A stretch of 64,000 nucleotides of DNA from assembly GCF_902686445.1 (NCBI RefSeq), contig NC_062214.1, positions 41,177,454-41,241,453 of the forward strand. The letters are read 5' to 3'. This DNA comes from Sciurus carolinensis (taxonomy: Eukaryota > Chordata > Mammalia > Rodentia > Sciuridae). Numbering within the stretch: position 1 is the first letter of the stretch; each line of letters starts with the position of its first letter. Below the pieces are notes generated by a model. It was not told the DNA's origin and made no database searches. It was given only the letters and a program-made list of their open reading frames with translations. Position numbers and translations under genes: made by a program. Below are positions 49,074-60,599 of the stretch, in pieces.

Positions 49074-49210
49074 GGGGCTGGGGCTATAGCTCTGTGGCAG
49101 AGCACTTGCCAAGCATGTGTGAGGCACAGTGTTCAATCCTTAGCACCACATAAAAATAAATGAATAAAACAAAGGCGTGCTATCTGCAACTACAAAAAAA
49201 AAAAAAAAAA
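49074..49210 (+). mobile_element. ID-type SINE with squirrel-style tail
   Basis: GGGGCTGGGGCTATAGCTCT, GTGTTCAATCCTTAGCACC, then an extended tail with ATAAAAATAAATGAATAAAA, GCGTGCTATCTGCAACTAC and an A run. Possible target duplication: AAGTTGAAACACA before and AAGTCAAAACACA after. Box B is mutated (GTTCAATCC). Confidence 0.85.
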
Positions 49211-49344
49211 GTCAAAACACACACAAAAATAACAGCCAATCTTGCAAGAGGTGAGGATTTGGAAATGGCTACCACATCTAGTGCAAAACCAAAATGTGTC
49301 CCAAAATTATAAAAAAAAGTACAGGAAGGTAAATTTATAAAAAG

Positions 49345-49480
49345 AAAGGGAATCAGTATGGTTTCATGGACTTAGATATGACAGGGGCATTTGGGACCTG
49401 GACATACTTAATAGCTGTGTGACCTTAAACAAGTCACTCATTATTTCCTAATTCATGAAATATAAATATCACCCCTATTT
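49345..49480 (+). repeat. MIR SINE fragment
   Basis: AATAGCTGTGTGACCTTAAA, CAAGTCACTCATTATTTCCT, then AATTCATGAAATATAAATAT: clear MIR core. Confidence 0.75.
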
Positions 49481-52400
49481 TGGTGCATTTTCCATATTTG
49501 TGGAAATATCTGGCAAAATGCCTGAGGCAGAAGATGCTTGATAGATGTTAGTTCTTTCCTTCAGGAGGGGCTGCAAACAATTGCTTACAGAGATCAGTCA
49601 AGAACAAACTCAGGTTCAGCGAGTGAGAGGTAACATGAAACACAGAGTGCTATTATATTATATTGAGAATATCCAACTGTGCAGTGGAGGATGGATGAAG
49701 CTCCTAAGAAAGGCCATAATGGTCACTAAATAAGCAAAATTTATAGGACATGTCAGAACAGATAAGAAGTGATGAGCAGGAAGCTTGTGAGACAAAATAA
49801 ACTTCATAAAGCATACTAAATTAAAGGCTGCTGGTTGTTAACCTACAGGACATATATGGAAGACAGATGAATTTTCACACACACACACACAAATATATGA
49901 TGGAACAGACAAAAATCCTTCTCTGATAGAAAGGGAAGAAAGTGGCAAGTCATGATATGACCCATCCGTGTCACTCCTGAATTGACCAACCTTGGTGATA
50001 ACCAGCTTGATCTATTCTACCTTATTAATGTTCTACCAGAAAAGTGCAGAGAAAAACCAGGGCTGTTCATGGCATGCTACTGACCAGGTGTGTCAATGCC
50101 TTCCTTGTCCCCAATGGAGAGCACAGTGATTCTGGGGACCTGTTTCAGCCATGGCCCCTTGCTCAAAAACCCTATTCTGGTCCTTGTAAGTAGATTATCA
50201 GTGGGAAAAGGCTGGGCAGCAAAGAAAGACAGGATAGGTGAACACAGCAGGACCAGGAGTCAGGTAGAATGCTTGGTCAGTCAATCCCTTCTTCCTGCTT
50301 CTCTGTGTGTTTAAACTGACTTAATAAACCATGAACAGAGATGGCATTTAGTCTGCAAGCCTGTCTGTACAGTGCAAGTGAACTCTGTACAACTGTGGAG
50401 GCTACCAGCTCGAGGTGACTTCTTCCATGATGGGGGTCCTGACGTCTATGGAGACGTAGGGAGCACAGCCCCAACTTCAAAAGGAGCTTCTGTCCTTGTA
50501 GGAATGTCAGCCTTGGTTCCCATGTTTTCTGACTTTTGACAGGAACTTGGCAGATCTGGATTTCTATGTCAAGTCTCTCATGTTTAAATGCTGACATCTC
50601 ATGCAAAATTTTGAAAATGTGTCTAGGCCAAATAAACACCTTCTGCCACATTTGTTCCTGCTACCTCGAGTCCATACAGTTCTGCAACTTTGTCACACCC
50701 TGGCCCTGTGGTCCTTGTCATGTGATCCTTCAGCTGTAAAAGCAAGATTCTAACTTTAACAGACATACCCTTCAGGTTTGTAATTTACACAACTCACTTT
50801 GAATTGTTTCTGTTCATGGAGGGCTCAGCAGATGTGAGACCTCTCTTAACTAAGCATCTCCCAGCTGTAGGGCTGGATGGACTGATTAGAAGGGAGGGCT
50901 CACATCTAAAGTCACATGACTGAAAGGAAAATGACTGCCACTGACAGGGATTCTCTGTAATTGCCTACAGATGGTCTACACATTTGGCTGGAAAACTTCC
51001 TGGAGGTCATATTTCCTTACTGTCATTCATTATCCATGTCATCACTGCTTCTCCCTGCTTCTCAGGCCACCAATCAGAGCAAAATGAGGCAGCATGTGGG
51101 GGCAAGGGGAGACTGCTGCTATGGTGACTTACGAATCAGATGATTAGAATTAGGGAAGATTTTAGTCTGGACATTGTGTGTTTAAGGTAAGTTGTGTGTA
51201 CGAATCTGTACCCACTCTGGACTGCAGGTAGATCAAAGTGAAACTGGTCAAAAGGGCTGGCCTGTGGCTGTGCGATAAAAGGCAGGGGCCCATACTTTCG
51301 TGAACAACATTAAGAGTGTGAGCACATTGCCAGCTCCTCGGGGGAGATGAGATTAGAACAAGGGCCTTTATAAGCAAGGGGAAAGAGAATGTCCAGGTGC
51401 TAGGATAATATGCAGAGGGTGGACAGTGAGACAGAAGTGCACCTCTTTGTGAAGAGGAGCCAAAAACACCTTAAATTAACCAATGCGTACTGATGACTGC
51501 CCAGAGTGAGGGTGTTTGTGTGCCTGTGAGCTGGAAGGTAAAGCTGAGAAGGCAGGATGGGAGGCAGGAGAAAGAGAGATGGGAGGGACCAGCATCCTTG
51601 GACCCAGACACAATCCTGAAGCTCCATTCACCCACCCTCTCACTGCATGACTAAGAGCCAGTCAGTCACACCATGATGGGAAAAATGGGCAAGGGAGCTC
51701 ATCAGTGACTGGAATCCACAGATGTAGATGGAGCCTAGGAGCTTCCAGGGGGCTGTTCACAAAAGGTACTCAGTCACTTAATCACCTCTGGAGCTCTGAG
51801 CAGGCCAAGCTTAGTAAGAACACCAAGTTCACATGAGTCACACTACTGAGCAACTGTACTGGGTGACCATTACCAGTCAAGTACTGTGTGTGGGCTGGGA
51901 TTCAGTGCTATGCAATGCTGACAAGGGCCCAGGCAGGTGATGCTTTCAGGGGAAGACTGGTGATAGACACAAAAATGACAGGAAACGACAGGACTATAGG
52001 ACGTGACAGGGCTGCTAAGGAAGTACACTGGGTGATGAATGGAGAATGGGGACATTACTGCATGTGTCACCACACCAGAGAGGGAATGGGAAGACACTAT
52101 CTTGTAAAGATTACCTTTTTTACAGAAATAGAAACTCTCAGGAAACAAATATAAAAAAACACACCAGCACTGGTTTATTTGTTTACATGTGTAAATTAAA
52201 ATGCAAGAATTTAAAACAATGTCATATTTCTATGACAAATGAGTATGACAACCTCTGTTAGCCTTGACTATAGATTTCCCTGGCTGGTGTTTTATATCAT
52301 GTTGAAATGTAATTTAAAAATTAAATTTTACCTACTCTAGTCCAAGCTAACTGAAAATGGCAAGTATAATGCATTGTAATTGATTTCATGTATCAATCAC

Positions 52401-52744
52401 CAAAAAGCTTAGAAGAGGGAGTTTTAAGATGACTGCTGTCATCCAGTGAGAGGTATTATTTGTGGCAGCTGCAGTTTAGGAAAAGCACATATTTTACAGA
52501 TACATGCTACTGACCAGCAGGTGACATTCAGCAATGTTCAGTCCCAAATGTCCTTAGCTCAGAGAAGCCAGATAGGTCCCCTTCGTCAGTTTTCTGCCTT
52601 TGGGAGGTGTGTTTCTTTATGTAATATGGTGACAGAGTCCCAGAAGGATGTGCTATTAGGACTTACTGGAAGGGTTAACTCCAAGGAAACAGGAACTGCC
52701 ACGACCTGGGGGATCCTAGGCATCACTCTTCCAGGGGTCAGTAA

Positions 52745-53170
52745 AACAAAGGGGAAGGACAATTTTCTGCATCATCAGGAAAGAACATTACAACAAACAC
52801 CAACAGAAGAAAGAAATGCAACAAATTGGGATATATCTATACAGAGGGATGCTCTCCAGATATAAAAAGCAAAATGACTGCTGTACTAGCTATATGAATG
52901 AACATCATGAACATCCAAAACATCATGTCCAGTGAAAGCAGCTAGACATAGAAGACTAATGCTGTGAAAGCCATGTTCTGGCAAGCTGAATCAGGTACGG
53001 TGAATCTGTAGCTGGAGAGAGCAGATCACTGCTTGCCTGAGGCTGCACAGGGGTGCTAACTGCAAAGGGGCATAAGAAACTCTAGAGTGCCTGAAGTGTC
53101 CTCAGTCTCAATGGGGGTAGGTTCCATAGTGTGCACATTTTACTGTACATAAACAATGACTCAATGAAGT
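52745..53170 (+). repeat. Old L1 (L1M type) 3' end, sense
   Basis: ACAAATTGGGATATATCTAT, GAATGAACATCATGAACATC, GTCCAGTGAAAGCAGCTAGA and CTGCTTGCCTGAGGCTGCAC in order, ending ACAAAGTTAAATG. The 5' limit is not clear. Confidence 0.65.
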
Positions 53171-53530
53171 GAATTACAAAGTTAAATGAGAGTGAGCAAT
53201 AGTTAATAAAAGAAAGCTGTTGTTAGTCCACCCAAATAAAGCAAATAAAAAAAAAAGACAGTCCTTTTGAATTGAACATAGTTTAATGAAAGTTCTGTTA
53301 TTCTCATTTTAAAGACCAATGACCAGAACCCTCTCAGGACCGATCAGGGATGAGAAGATGAGCAATTGTGAATGTCTGTTGTCTTGCTACCCTTTCCTGT
53401 GCCTGACCTAGAACATCTTCCTAACGTGACTACTTCATTCCACAATGAACAGAACAAGGAGAGGTACCAAACTGGGAATTAAAAGGAAAATGGCTAAGGA
53501 AGAAACAAAGATTTAAGATTGGTAAATTCT

Positions 53531-53613
53531 GGGGCTGGGGGTGTAGTTTAGTGGTAGAGTGCTTGCCTAGCATGTGCAAAGCCTTGGGTTAGATGCCCAG
53601 TACCACAGAAAAA
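53531..53613 (+). mobile_element. ID-type SINE, older copy
   Basis: GGGGCTGGGGGTGTAGTTTA, GTGGTAGAGTGCTTGCCTAG, then GGGTTAGATGCCCAGTACCA. The tail has decayed to a short A run. Confidence 0.85.
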
Positions 53614-53709
53614 TCCAACCTAAAGAAGGGTGGTCAGAAAGGGACAGGTAGCAGAAAGGATGATTGGGCAAGGGGGAAGCTGACAGAGAACACCAGCAGC
53701 CACCCCTCT

Positions 53710-53815
53710 ACATGCTTCAAGCATTTCACATATATAAACTCATACTCCTCACACCAGCCCATCTGGGAGGGTTTTATTATCCCCATTTTACAGATGAGGC
53801 ATAGTAAGTCTTCTC
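53710..53815 (-). repeat. MIR SINE fragment, antisense
   Basis: TTTTATTATCCCCATTTTAC followed by AGATGAGGCATAGTAAG is the standard antisense MIR core. Confidence 0.7.
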
Positions 53816-54649
53816 TGCTTTATAGCTGTCTTCTTCCCAGGCTCTCTAGAGCCTGCCCCAATTCAGCAATTCAAGGCTCACACTGGGTGGGCCCTTGTGT
53901 GTTCACACATGTCAGGGGCTTCTAAGTGAACTAGCTATGATCACCAGCAAGCCATGAAGTGACCAGGGGTTCCATACCAGAGAGGCACCAAGCCCCTGTC
54001 CCACAGGTCATAGAAGGCACAGTGGCTCACAGTGGGTACTTAGAACCCCAGAAGGCCTTGAAGATCATTGGGGAAGAGTGATGACAAACAAAAATAGACT
54101 TTTTAAAAGAGAAGCAACAAAGATTATTCTAAAGAATAGAGTACAATAATATAAAATGTCTATCTATGTTAACATCAGATTTTTCTTATAAAAACCTAAA
54201 TCTGAAGAGTCTATTTTTAAATAATACTTTTTCTAAATGCCACTGACTCAACAAGAAAGAATTACTAGTATCCAACATATTACCCAAAGGGAGACTATCT
54301 GTTCTAGAAAACATGGTCTACACATGGAATGTCCAAAGAATGTATGGAAAAAGTTTGCAAACATATGTTTTCTTAAAACAGTTCAAATGATTTTAACATA
54401 AGATTGTAAAAGTAAAATTTTATGAAAATAATACTCATAAGGCTGTTTCTTCAAAACTGTCTATAGTATTTCATAGTTGTTCTTATATGGAGGTAGAAAA
54501 CTACATATTCACAGAATCATTAGAGGATATCTAAGAAGATTTTAGTAACAGGTGCAAGGCAGCTGCAGTTCTATTTCAATAATGACAATGGATGGATTAT
54601 TTCTCTGTGGGCTTCCTTTCATGCTTTCTTTAATTTTTAAGTTCAGAAA

Positions 54650-54985
54650 TGCTGAGGGGGGAAACAAGAAACAAAACAAAACAAACAAAAAGAAAAGAAA
54701 AAAGAAAAACAGAAACCCAAAACTTCATACAGACATAATTGCACATCAAAAGTCATTGAGAAGAATGGAGGAACTTTGGATTGTGTAGAGGGAAATGAGG
54801 CGGGGGAGGGAGCAGGGGAAGGATAGAAACATCATTATCCTATATACATGTATGATCACACAAATGGTATGAATCTACATCGTGTGCAACCATAGAAATG
54901 AAAAATTGTACCCCATTTGAGTACAATAATTCAAAATGTAGTCTATACAAATAAACATAAATAAAAATTTTAAAAAGTCACTGAG
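54650..54985 (+). mobile_element. L1 3' UTR, sense, with polypurine tract
   Basis: AGAAGAATGGAGGAACTTTG, the G-rich GAGGCGGGGGAGGGAGCAGG, then ATGATCACACAAATGGTATG, GAAAAATTGTACCCCATTTG and an A-rich tail. Same layout as the 3' UTR of the L1 at 4.4 kb but more diverged. The A-rich start at 54660-54710 (AAACAAAAC units) may be a separate simple repeat. Confidence 0.7.
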
Positions 54986-55704
54986 GGGACAGCAAGGGTT
55001 AAAACTCACTCATTCCCTAAACTTTTTTGTTTCTATTCAATTTTAATAACAAACATTTATGTAGCATGCCTGTGAAGACACTAGTTGGCTAGCCCCACTG
55101 GGAGAACTAGAAAGTCCTCAGGCTAATGCTTATAGTTCAGTTCTCATGCCAATGATTATGACACCTAGGATGTGTACAAAAGGAAGCAGAAAGGTGGCAT
55201 GCTTTGGTAAGTTTAAAGAAAACAGAATACTTTGGATTTGGATTGCATATATTTTAAAGTATAAACCTAGACTCTAAAAGGCTCCATATGACTTTCTGTA
55301 TTTGGTTTCTCTAACTTGCTTTGATAGTAGCATCTTCACAATTTTAGCCAGATCTGCACACCACGGGGGATATTATTTGCTTGTAATATTTATTTAAATC
55401 AACTCAGTGCTTTTTAAAAAATACCTTTTTATTCAAGTTCTACACATGAAGTCAATTTAATAGTTACATTTCATCAATGCTTTTATCTGTTAATGTAAAA
55501 TAAATACATGTTTCAGTTCAAATCCTTGCATGTTTTCATAGCTCTGAGTTTGATGATTTGGACAATTCTAGAATTCTGGGATGGTGAAAGCCAGTCTTTA
55601 TCCCCCAATCCAAAAATATGGAAATAATACAAACACCCTCAAAACTTGTCTGTCTATATCTACACAGATAATCTTTAAATGTAAATTGTCTTTATAAATG
55701 AAAT

Positions 55705-55737
<33 letters not shown>

Positions 55738-55738
55738 C
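55705..55738. repeat. (TG)n(TA)n dinucleotide repeat
   Basis: About seven TG units followed directly by about ten TA units. Confidence 0.9.
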
Positions 55739-56239
55739 ATAACATTACATATATGTACAAATGGAACTTCATATACATACACACAGTATGGAAAGGTTGA
55801 GAACAAACGTAAAGGAACTGAGCAGGAATTAGGCAATTAGGTCGGAACAATAAGAAGTAATAGACCAAAAACATGAGGAAACATTTTTAATAAGAAACCA
55901 CAACATCTGATCAATAAAGTTAAAAAAATACACAGGCATCCTGCCTTCTGAACAAAAATCTCAGAATATATAACTTACTGCCCAGTTGCATTTTTAAAAG
56001 GAAAACTCAGTATGTAGAAATACAAGTCTAAAAACCTGTTTAATAAGAAGCTACACTGTGTCTTTAGGTGCCTAACTGAAGGGAGGGATCTCCCAGAGTC
56101 CAGGGTCTCCTGAGGTGCATCAGGAGATAGCAGAGGTAGGAAGGGGCTGGCTCAGGATCCCTCCTCCCTTCTTGTCAGAAACTACAGACTTATCAGTTTT
56201 ACAAGTGTCCTTCCTCAGGATTCTCTAAAGGTAAGATAT

Positions 56240-56350
56240 GATTTGGAGATCACAAGTGCCATCCAATTTCCTCATTTTACCCATGAGAAATCTGAGTCAC
56301 AGAGAGGTTAAAAGACTGAAGTTCACTTGGCAAACAGTGGCAGAATCAAG
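56240..56350 (-). repeat. MIR-like fragment
   Basis: TTCCTCATTTTACCCATGAG, then CACAGAGAGGTTAAAAGACT and AGTGGCAGAATCAAGCTCT: the antisense MIR core with changes. Confidence 0.65.
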
Positions 56351-56729
56351 CTCTACAGAACTCAGTGACCAGATTCTGAGGCTGCTGTTTACCTGAACAA
56401 AACTACCTCCAAGGACATCCTTATGTATCCATATATCAGTGACACTAGGGGACTTCATTATATTGATACCTTTGTTTATCCTTGAAAATGAAGAAGTGTG
56501 ATTTATCTTTAATTCACTGAGGAGAGGATGGTAGCCAGCAACATTTAATGAAGTGTTATGAGTCAATGGAAATAAATTAGAAATAAGATGAAGTCATTAT
56601 TTTGGAAAGCATGATGTAAGGAAACAGACACATCTCTTCCTTAAAAAAATGAATAAATCAAATAATGCCTGAGATAAATTGGGAAGACCTCTTAATTAAA
56701 ACCAGGAAACAACAAAAATAGCAGCAGTA

Positions 56730-56870
56730 ATGATGACAATAGCTATAATCTGTGGTTTATTATATACCAGCCACCAGACCCAAAACTTTACATGTACTGA
56801 TAATCTTATGATATAAATATTATTATTCTCATTTTCTTGGATAAGAAATGTTGAGGCTAAGCCCAAGGGT
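56730..56870 (-). repeat. MIR/L3-like fragment
   Basis: ACATGTACTGATAATCTTAT, ATTATTATTCTCATTTTC and AAGAAATGTTGAGGCTAAG resemble an old SINE core. Weak. Confidence 0.4.
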
Positions 56871-57227
56871 AGAATGACCAACTGTCCTGGTTTGCCCAGG
56901 ACTGTGGTGTCTCTCAGAGTATAGAACTTCAGGGTTAATATCAGGAAAGTCCTAGACACCCTGGAATGGTCAATCGCACTACCTAAGAGACTGGTAGCAG
57001 GCAGGAACTCCCTTTTCTGTGTGACGCCCCACTGACATGACCTTCTAGGATAACTTACCTTCATGTGCCACAATCTAGAGTTTAGCAAACTGGTTTAAAG
57101 GGTGTGACCAATATCTTACAAAACAAGATATTTACATGTAGCTTCATTTCCTTTCACAAAAGACAGAGAAAGCATTATACAGCCTCTGACCTCCATTCCT
57201 CCAGAAGAGTAGAGAAGGGATACTTAC

Positions 57228-57350
57228 CTTGACCTCAAACTCGAAGTGCTCATCCTTCCCTTGTCCACAGAGGACATAGCGTGGAATACTAATCTTAATT
57301 GGGTCCTTCAGGTCATCTGGATTTGCTCCCAAAGAGCGGGAAACCATTCG
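57228..57350 (-). CDS. KIF16B: KIF16B coding exon, start of the PX domain (41 codons)
   Basis: Internal coding exon of the endosomal kinesin-3 motor KIF16B. Read on the minus strand it follows an acceptor ending ...CTTTGATAG and ends at the donor AAG|GTAAGTA. It is open in one frame and phase 0 at both ends. The 41 residues begin RMVSRSLGANPDD and end GKDEHFEFEVK. The part with IPRYVLCGQG then HFEFEV fits the first beta strands of a PX domain, the PI3P-binding module at the C-terminus of KIF16B (family knowledge). The next exon downstream continues directly with ITVLDETWTVF, as expected for this protein. It is 123 nt, a multiple of three. The open frame runs on past the donor into the intron, so the exon end rests on the splice site and on continuity with the next exon. 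Identification is from memory of the KIF16B protein, with no search run. Confidence 0.93.
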
Positions 57351-57944
57351 CTATCAAAGGAACATCAGATAGAGAGAACAAAGAGAAACCAAGATCACTC
57401 TGCTGCAAATACTTTGCTTGGGCAGAAGAGAGAAAATGTGTTTCAAGTACAGAAAAGAGCATCAAACCAGTAGAGTTTGTTTAGAAAAGCGATGGCTTCC
57501 TTTGAAACAAAAATGCAAAGCCTCTCCTATAACAAAAGACCATTTCTTTAGGTATACCATTCCAAGAAGTTAGGGCAAAAGCACTTCAAAATGTTGTTTG
57601 GCTTTGAAGTTACTTCCAATTTATAAGAACAAGTGAAAACAGGAACAGATTACATATCCCGGCTTAAAAGAAAAATCAGTATACACCAAATTCCTTTCTG
57701 AAAAGTTTTGATTATCTGACAAACTTTTTTTCTTCACTATCAAACTGTTGTATTTAAAGCCTCAAAAGCTGGAGATTTTATTCAAATTTATTTTATCTTT
57801 AACTTCTAGCCATTTTTATAAGATACAGCAGTGTGGAAAGCTTTTAAAACAGAATGAAATCCCAAGTATTTTCTTTAGGCTTCATTTGATGAATAACTGA
57901 CTTGACTTTGAAAAAGCTTTTTTTAAAATTCTGAATTGGTTCTT

Positions 57945-59690
57945 TTAAAACTTTATCTTAATTTTATTATATTTTAAATTGGTGCATTATAGTTATACAA
58001 AAAGATGAAATTCATTGTGATATGTTCATACATGGACAGGGCATCATTTGGTTAATTTCATTATGCTGTTCCTCCCATTTCCTATCCCTCCTCCCTTTCC
58101 CTCTTCCTTCTTCCTCTACTTCACTGTTCTCCATTCTATTTTTATGAAATACATTCCCCTTTTTTAATTCCTTACTTCTCTCTAGCTTCCACATGAAAGA
58201 GAAAACATTCAAATCTTGACCTCTGAGTCTGGGCTTATTTCATTCAGCATGATGTTCTCAGTTCCACCAGTAAATGACATAATTTCATTTTTCTTTATGG
58301 ATGAATAAAACTCCACTGTGTGTATGTACCACATTTTTTTTAACACAGTTATCTATTAAAGAACACCTAGTTTGATTTCATAAATTGGTTATTATTGATT
58401 GTGCTGCTATAAACACTTGTATGAAGGCATCACTATAATCTGATTTTAATTCTTTTGAATAAATACCAAGGAGAGGAATAGCTGGATCATATGGTGGGTC
58501 AATTTCTAATTTTTTAAGGAATCTCCACATTACTTTCCAAAGTAGTTGTATTAATTTGCAGGTCCACCAACATCTAACTGAACTTTTTGCCCCACACCTT
58601 ACAGTTAGACTGCCATTCTAACTGGAATGAGATGAGATCTCTGTAGTTTTAATTAGCATTTCCTTGATGGTTAAGGACATTGAACATTTACCATATATTT
58701 GTTAGCCATTTGGACTTCTTCTTTTGAGAAATATCTATTTAGTTCATTTGCCCATTTATTGATTGGTTTTTAATGTTGAGTTCTATTTACATTCATATTC
58801 TGGATATTATTCTCCTGTTGGAGGAGAAGCTGGCAAAGATTTTTCTTCCATTTAAGGAGGTTCTTTCTTGCAGATTTTTCTTTAATTTGAAGGCCTCTCA
58901 TTTACTGATTCTTAATTTCATAAGGATTAGAATTCTTATTAGGGAAGTTGGTACTTGTGCCAATGTTAGTTGTTGACCCTGTATTTTCTTGGCTAGCTGT
59001 TATGTTTCTGGTCTAACTTCTAAGTATTTAATCCACTTTAGGTTGATTTTTGAGAAACAGAGATCTAGTTTCAGTTCCCCACATACATGGATATCCAGTT
59101 TTCCCAGCACCATTTGTTAAAAATGCTATCTTTTCTCCAATGTATGTTTCTGGCACCTTTTCCAAGGATCAGATGACTATATCTATGTTGAACTGTCTGT
59201 GTATCTTCTATTCTGTTCCACTGGTCTTTGTGTCTGTTTTGATGCCAATACCATGATGTTTTTGTAATTACAGTTCTATGGTATCATTTGAGGATCAGGT
59301 ATTGTGATGTCTCCACTCTAACTCTTATTACTCAGAATTGCTTTAGCTATTCTGGGTCATTTATTCTTCCATATGAATTTTAGGATTATTTTTCCAGTTC
59401 CACAAAGAATGTCACTAGTATTTTGATGAAGATTACATTGAATCTATAAATTGTTTTTGGAAATATGGCCATTTCACAACATTAATTCTGCCTATTCAAG
59501 AAATGGTAGGTATTTCTTTCTTCTTATGTCTTCTTCAATTTCTCTCTTCAGTGTTGTATAACTTTTACTATAGAGGTCTTTTACCTCCTTGGTTAGATTT
59601 ATTCCCAAGTATGTATGTATGTATGTATGTATTCATTCATTCAATCATTCAGGCTATTGTGAGTGGAACTGTAGTAAAAGCAGTCTATTA
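57945..59690 (-). mobile_element. L1, antisense: 3' UTR and 3' half of ORF2
   Basis: From low to high coordinate it runs backwards through an L1: polypyrimidine tract (antisense polypurine) near 58065-58130, CATTCAGCATGATGTTCTCA, TAGCTGGATCATATGGTGGG, TCCACCAACATCTAAC, GATGCCAATACCATGATG and AATCTATAAATTGTTTTTGG, ending in the RT region near 59600. It contains a (TATG)n repeat at its 5' (high-coordinate) end. No intact frame. Confidence 0.85.
59609..59646. repeat. (TATG)n followed by (ATTC)n
   Basis: Five to six TATG units, then ATTC units, where the antisense L1 sequence is interrupted. Confidence 0.9.
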
Positions 59691-59699
59691 AAGAGTCTT

Positions 59700-60590
59700 G
59701 TAGTCAATGGTGGGAGAAAGATTAAATAAGGAAACATGAGAAAGCAAGTAAATAAAATGCCTCCAAAAGTGTGTAACTCCCCAACAACTGAATCCTCAGA
59801 TAGCAAAGTGGAAGAAATGTCAAAGAATTCAAAATGTTGATGGTTAATATAATCAAGGAACTATAAGATATAAGAAATGAACTAATAGAAAACATAGGAA
59901 GTAGAAGATCATTTCAATAAAGAAAGAGATATTCTGAAAAAAAAAACATATCCTGGAAATAAAAGAATCAATGAATCAAAATAAAATTCAATGGAAAGTA
60001 TCACTAAAAGATTAGACCATGCAGAAGACAGATTTTCAGTTCTTAACATAAGGGATGCAATCTTGAAAACGAAGACAGCAATAAAAATGATAAGAAACCA
60101 TGACCACAATATAAAGGAAATATGGGACAACATGAAAAGACTGAATCTCAGGATCATTGGCACTGGGGAAGTGAGATACAAACTAAGGTCATGCATAATC
60201 TTTTCAATGAAATAATATCAGAAAAATTTCCAAATCTTGTGAATATTATGGAGATCCAAATACAGGATGTATTCAGAATACCAAAAGTCAAGATAAAAAA
60301 AGATCCTCTCAAAAATACATTATATCTAATATACAAAACAAGGATAAAATTTTAAGAGTTGCAAGAGAAAAACGGCAGGTCACATTTAGAATCAAAGCAA
60401 TATGAATCATTGATGACTTCTTAGCCCAATCTGTAAAAGCCAGGCAGGCTTGGAAAAATACACACCAAGCTCTGAAAGATAACGATTGCCAATCAAGATT
60501 GCTTTATTCAGCAAAGATGTCATTCAGGATTGAAGATGAAATAAAAGCCTCCAATGACAAATTTTGTTTTGTTGAAAAAGTGTATGTTTA
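59700..60590 (+). mobile_element. L1 ORF1 region, sense
   Basis: ORF1-type coiled coil and start of the RRM-like domain are readable (MESITKRLDHAEDRFSVLNI at 59991, IWDNMKRLNLRIIGTGEV near 60118), with frameshifts afterwards and further ORF1 sequence (SRLLYSAK-like) around 60500. Its opening wording (GAAGATCATTTCAATAAAGA) matches the start of the window's first L1. It lies head to head with the antisense L1 before it. Confidence 0.8.
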
Positions 60591-60599
60591 ACCATCTAC

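Larger units (their letters stand above)
37249..57227 (-). other. KIF16B: KIF16B intron of about 20.0 kb between the first and second PX exons
   Basis: Bounded by GTAAGTA at the donor and AATAG at the acceptor. It contains L2 pieces, a MER5-like element, a MaLR-like LTR, a degenerate direct repeat, an antisense L1 3' end, two ID SINEs, an old L1 3' end and several MIRs, each listed separately. Stretches 37260-38090, 41230-42120, 43120-44440, 45030-45890, 46100-47880, 48100-49070, 49480-52740, 53820-54640 and 55000-56230 hold nothing I can identify beyond ordinary AT-rich intron and short simple repeats. Confidence 0.9.

Noticed and set aside
50277..50651. 124-codon minus-strand open frame
   Set aside because: No recognisable protein, no splice or promoter context, and not continuous with KIF16B in frame or order.
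52446..52865. 139-codon plus-strand open frame
   Set aside because: No recognisable domain, and its end runs into old L1 3' sequence.
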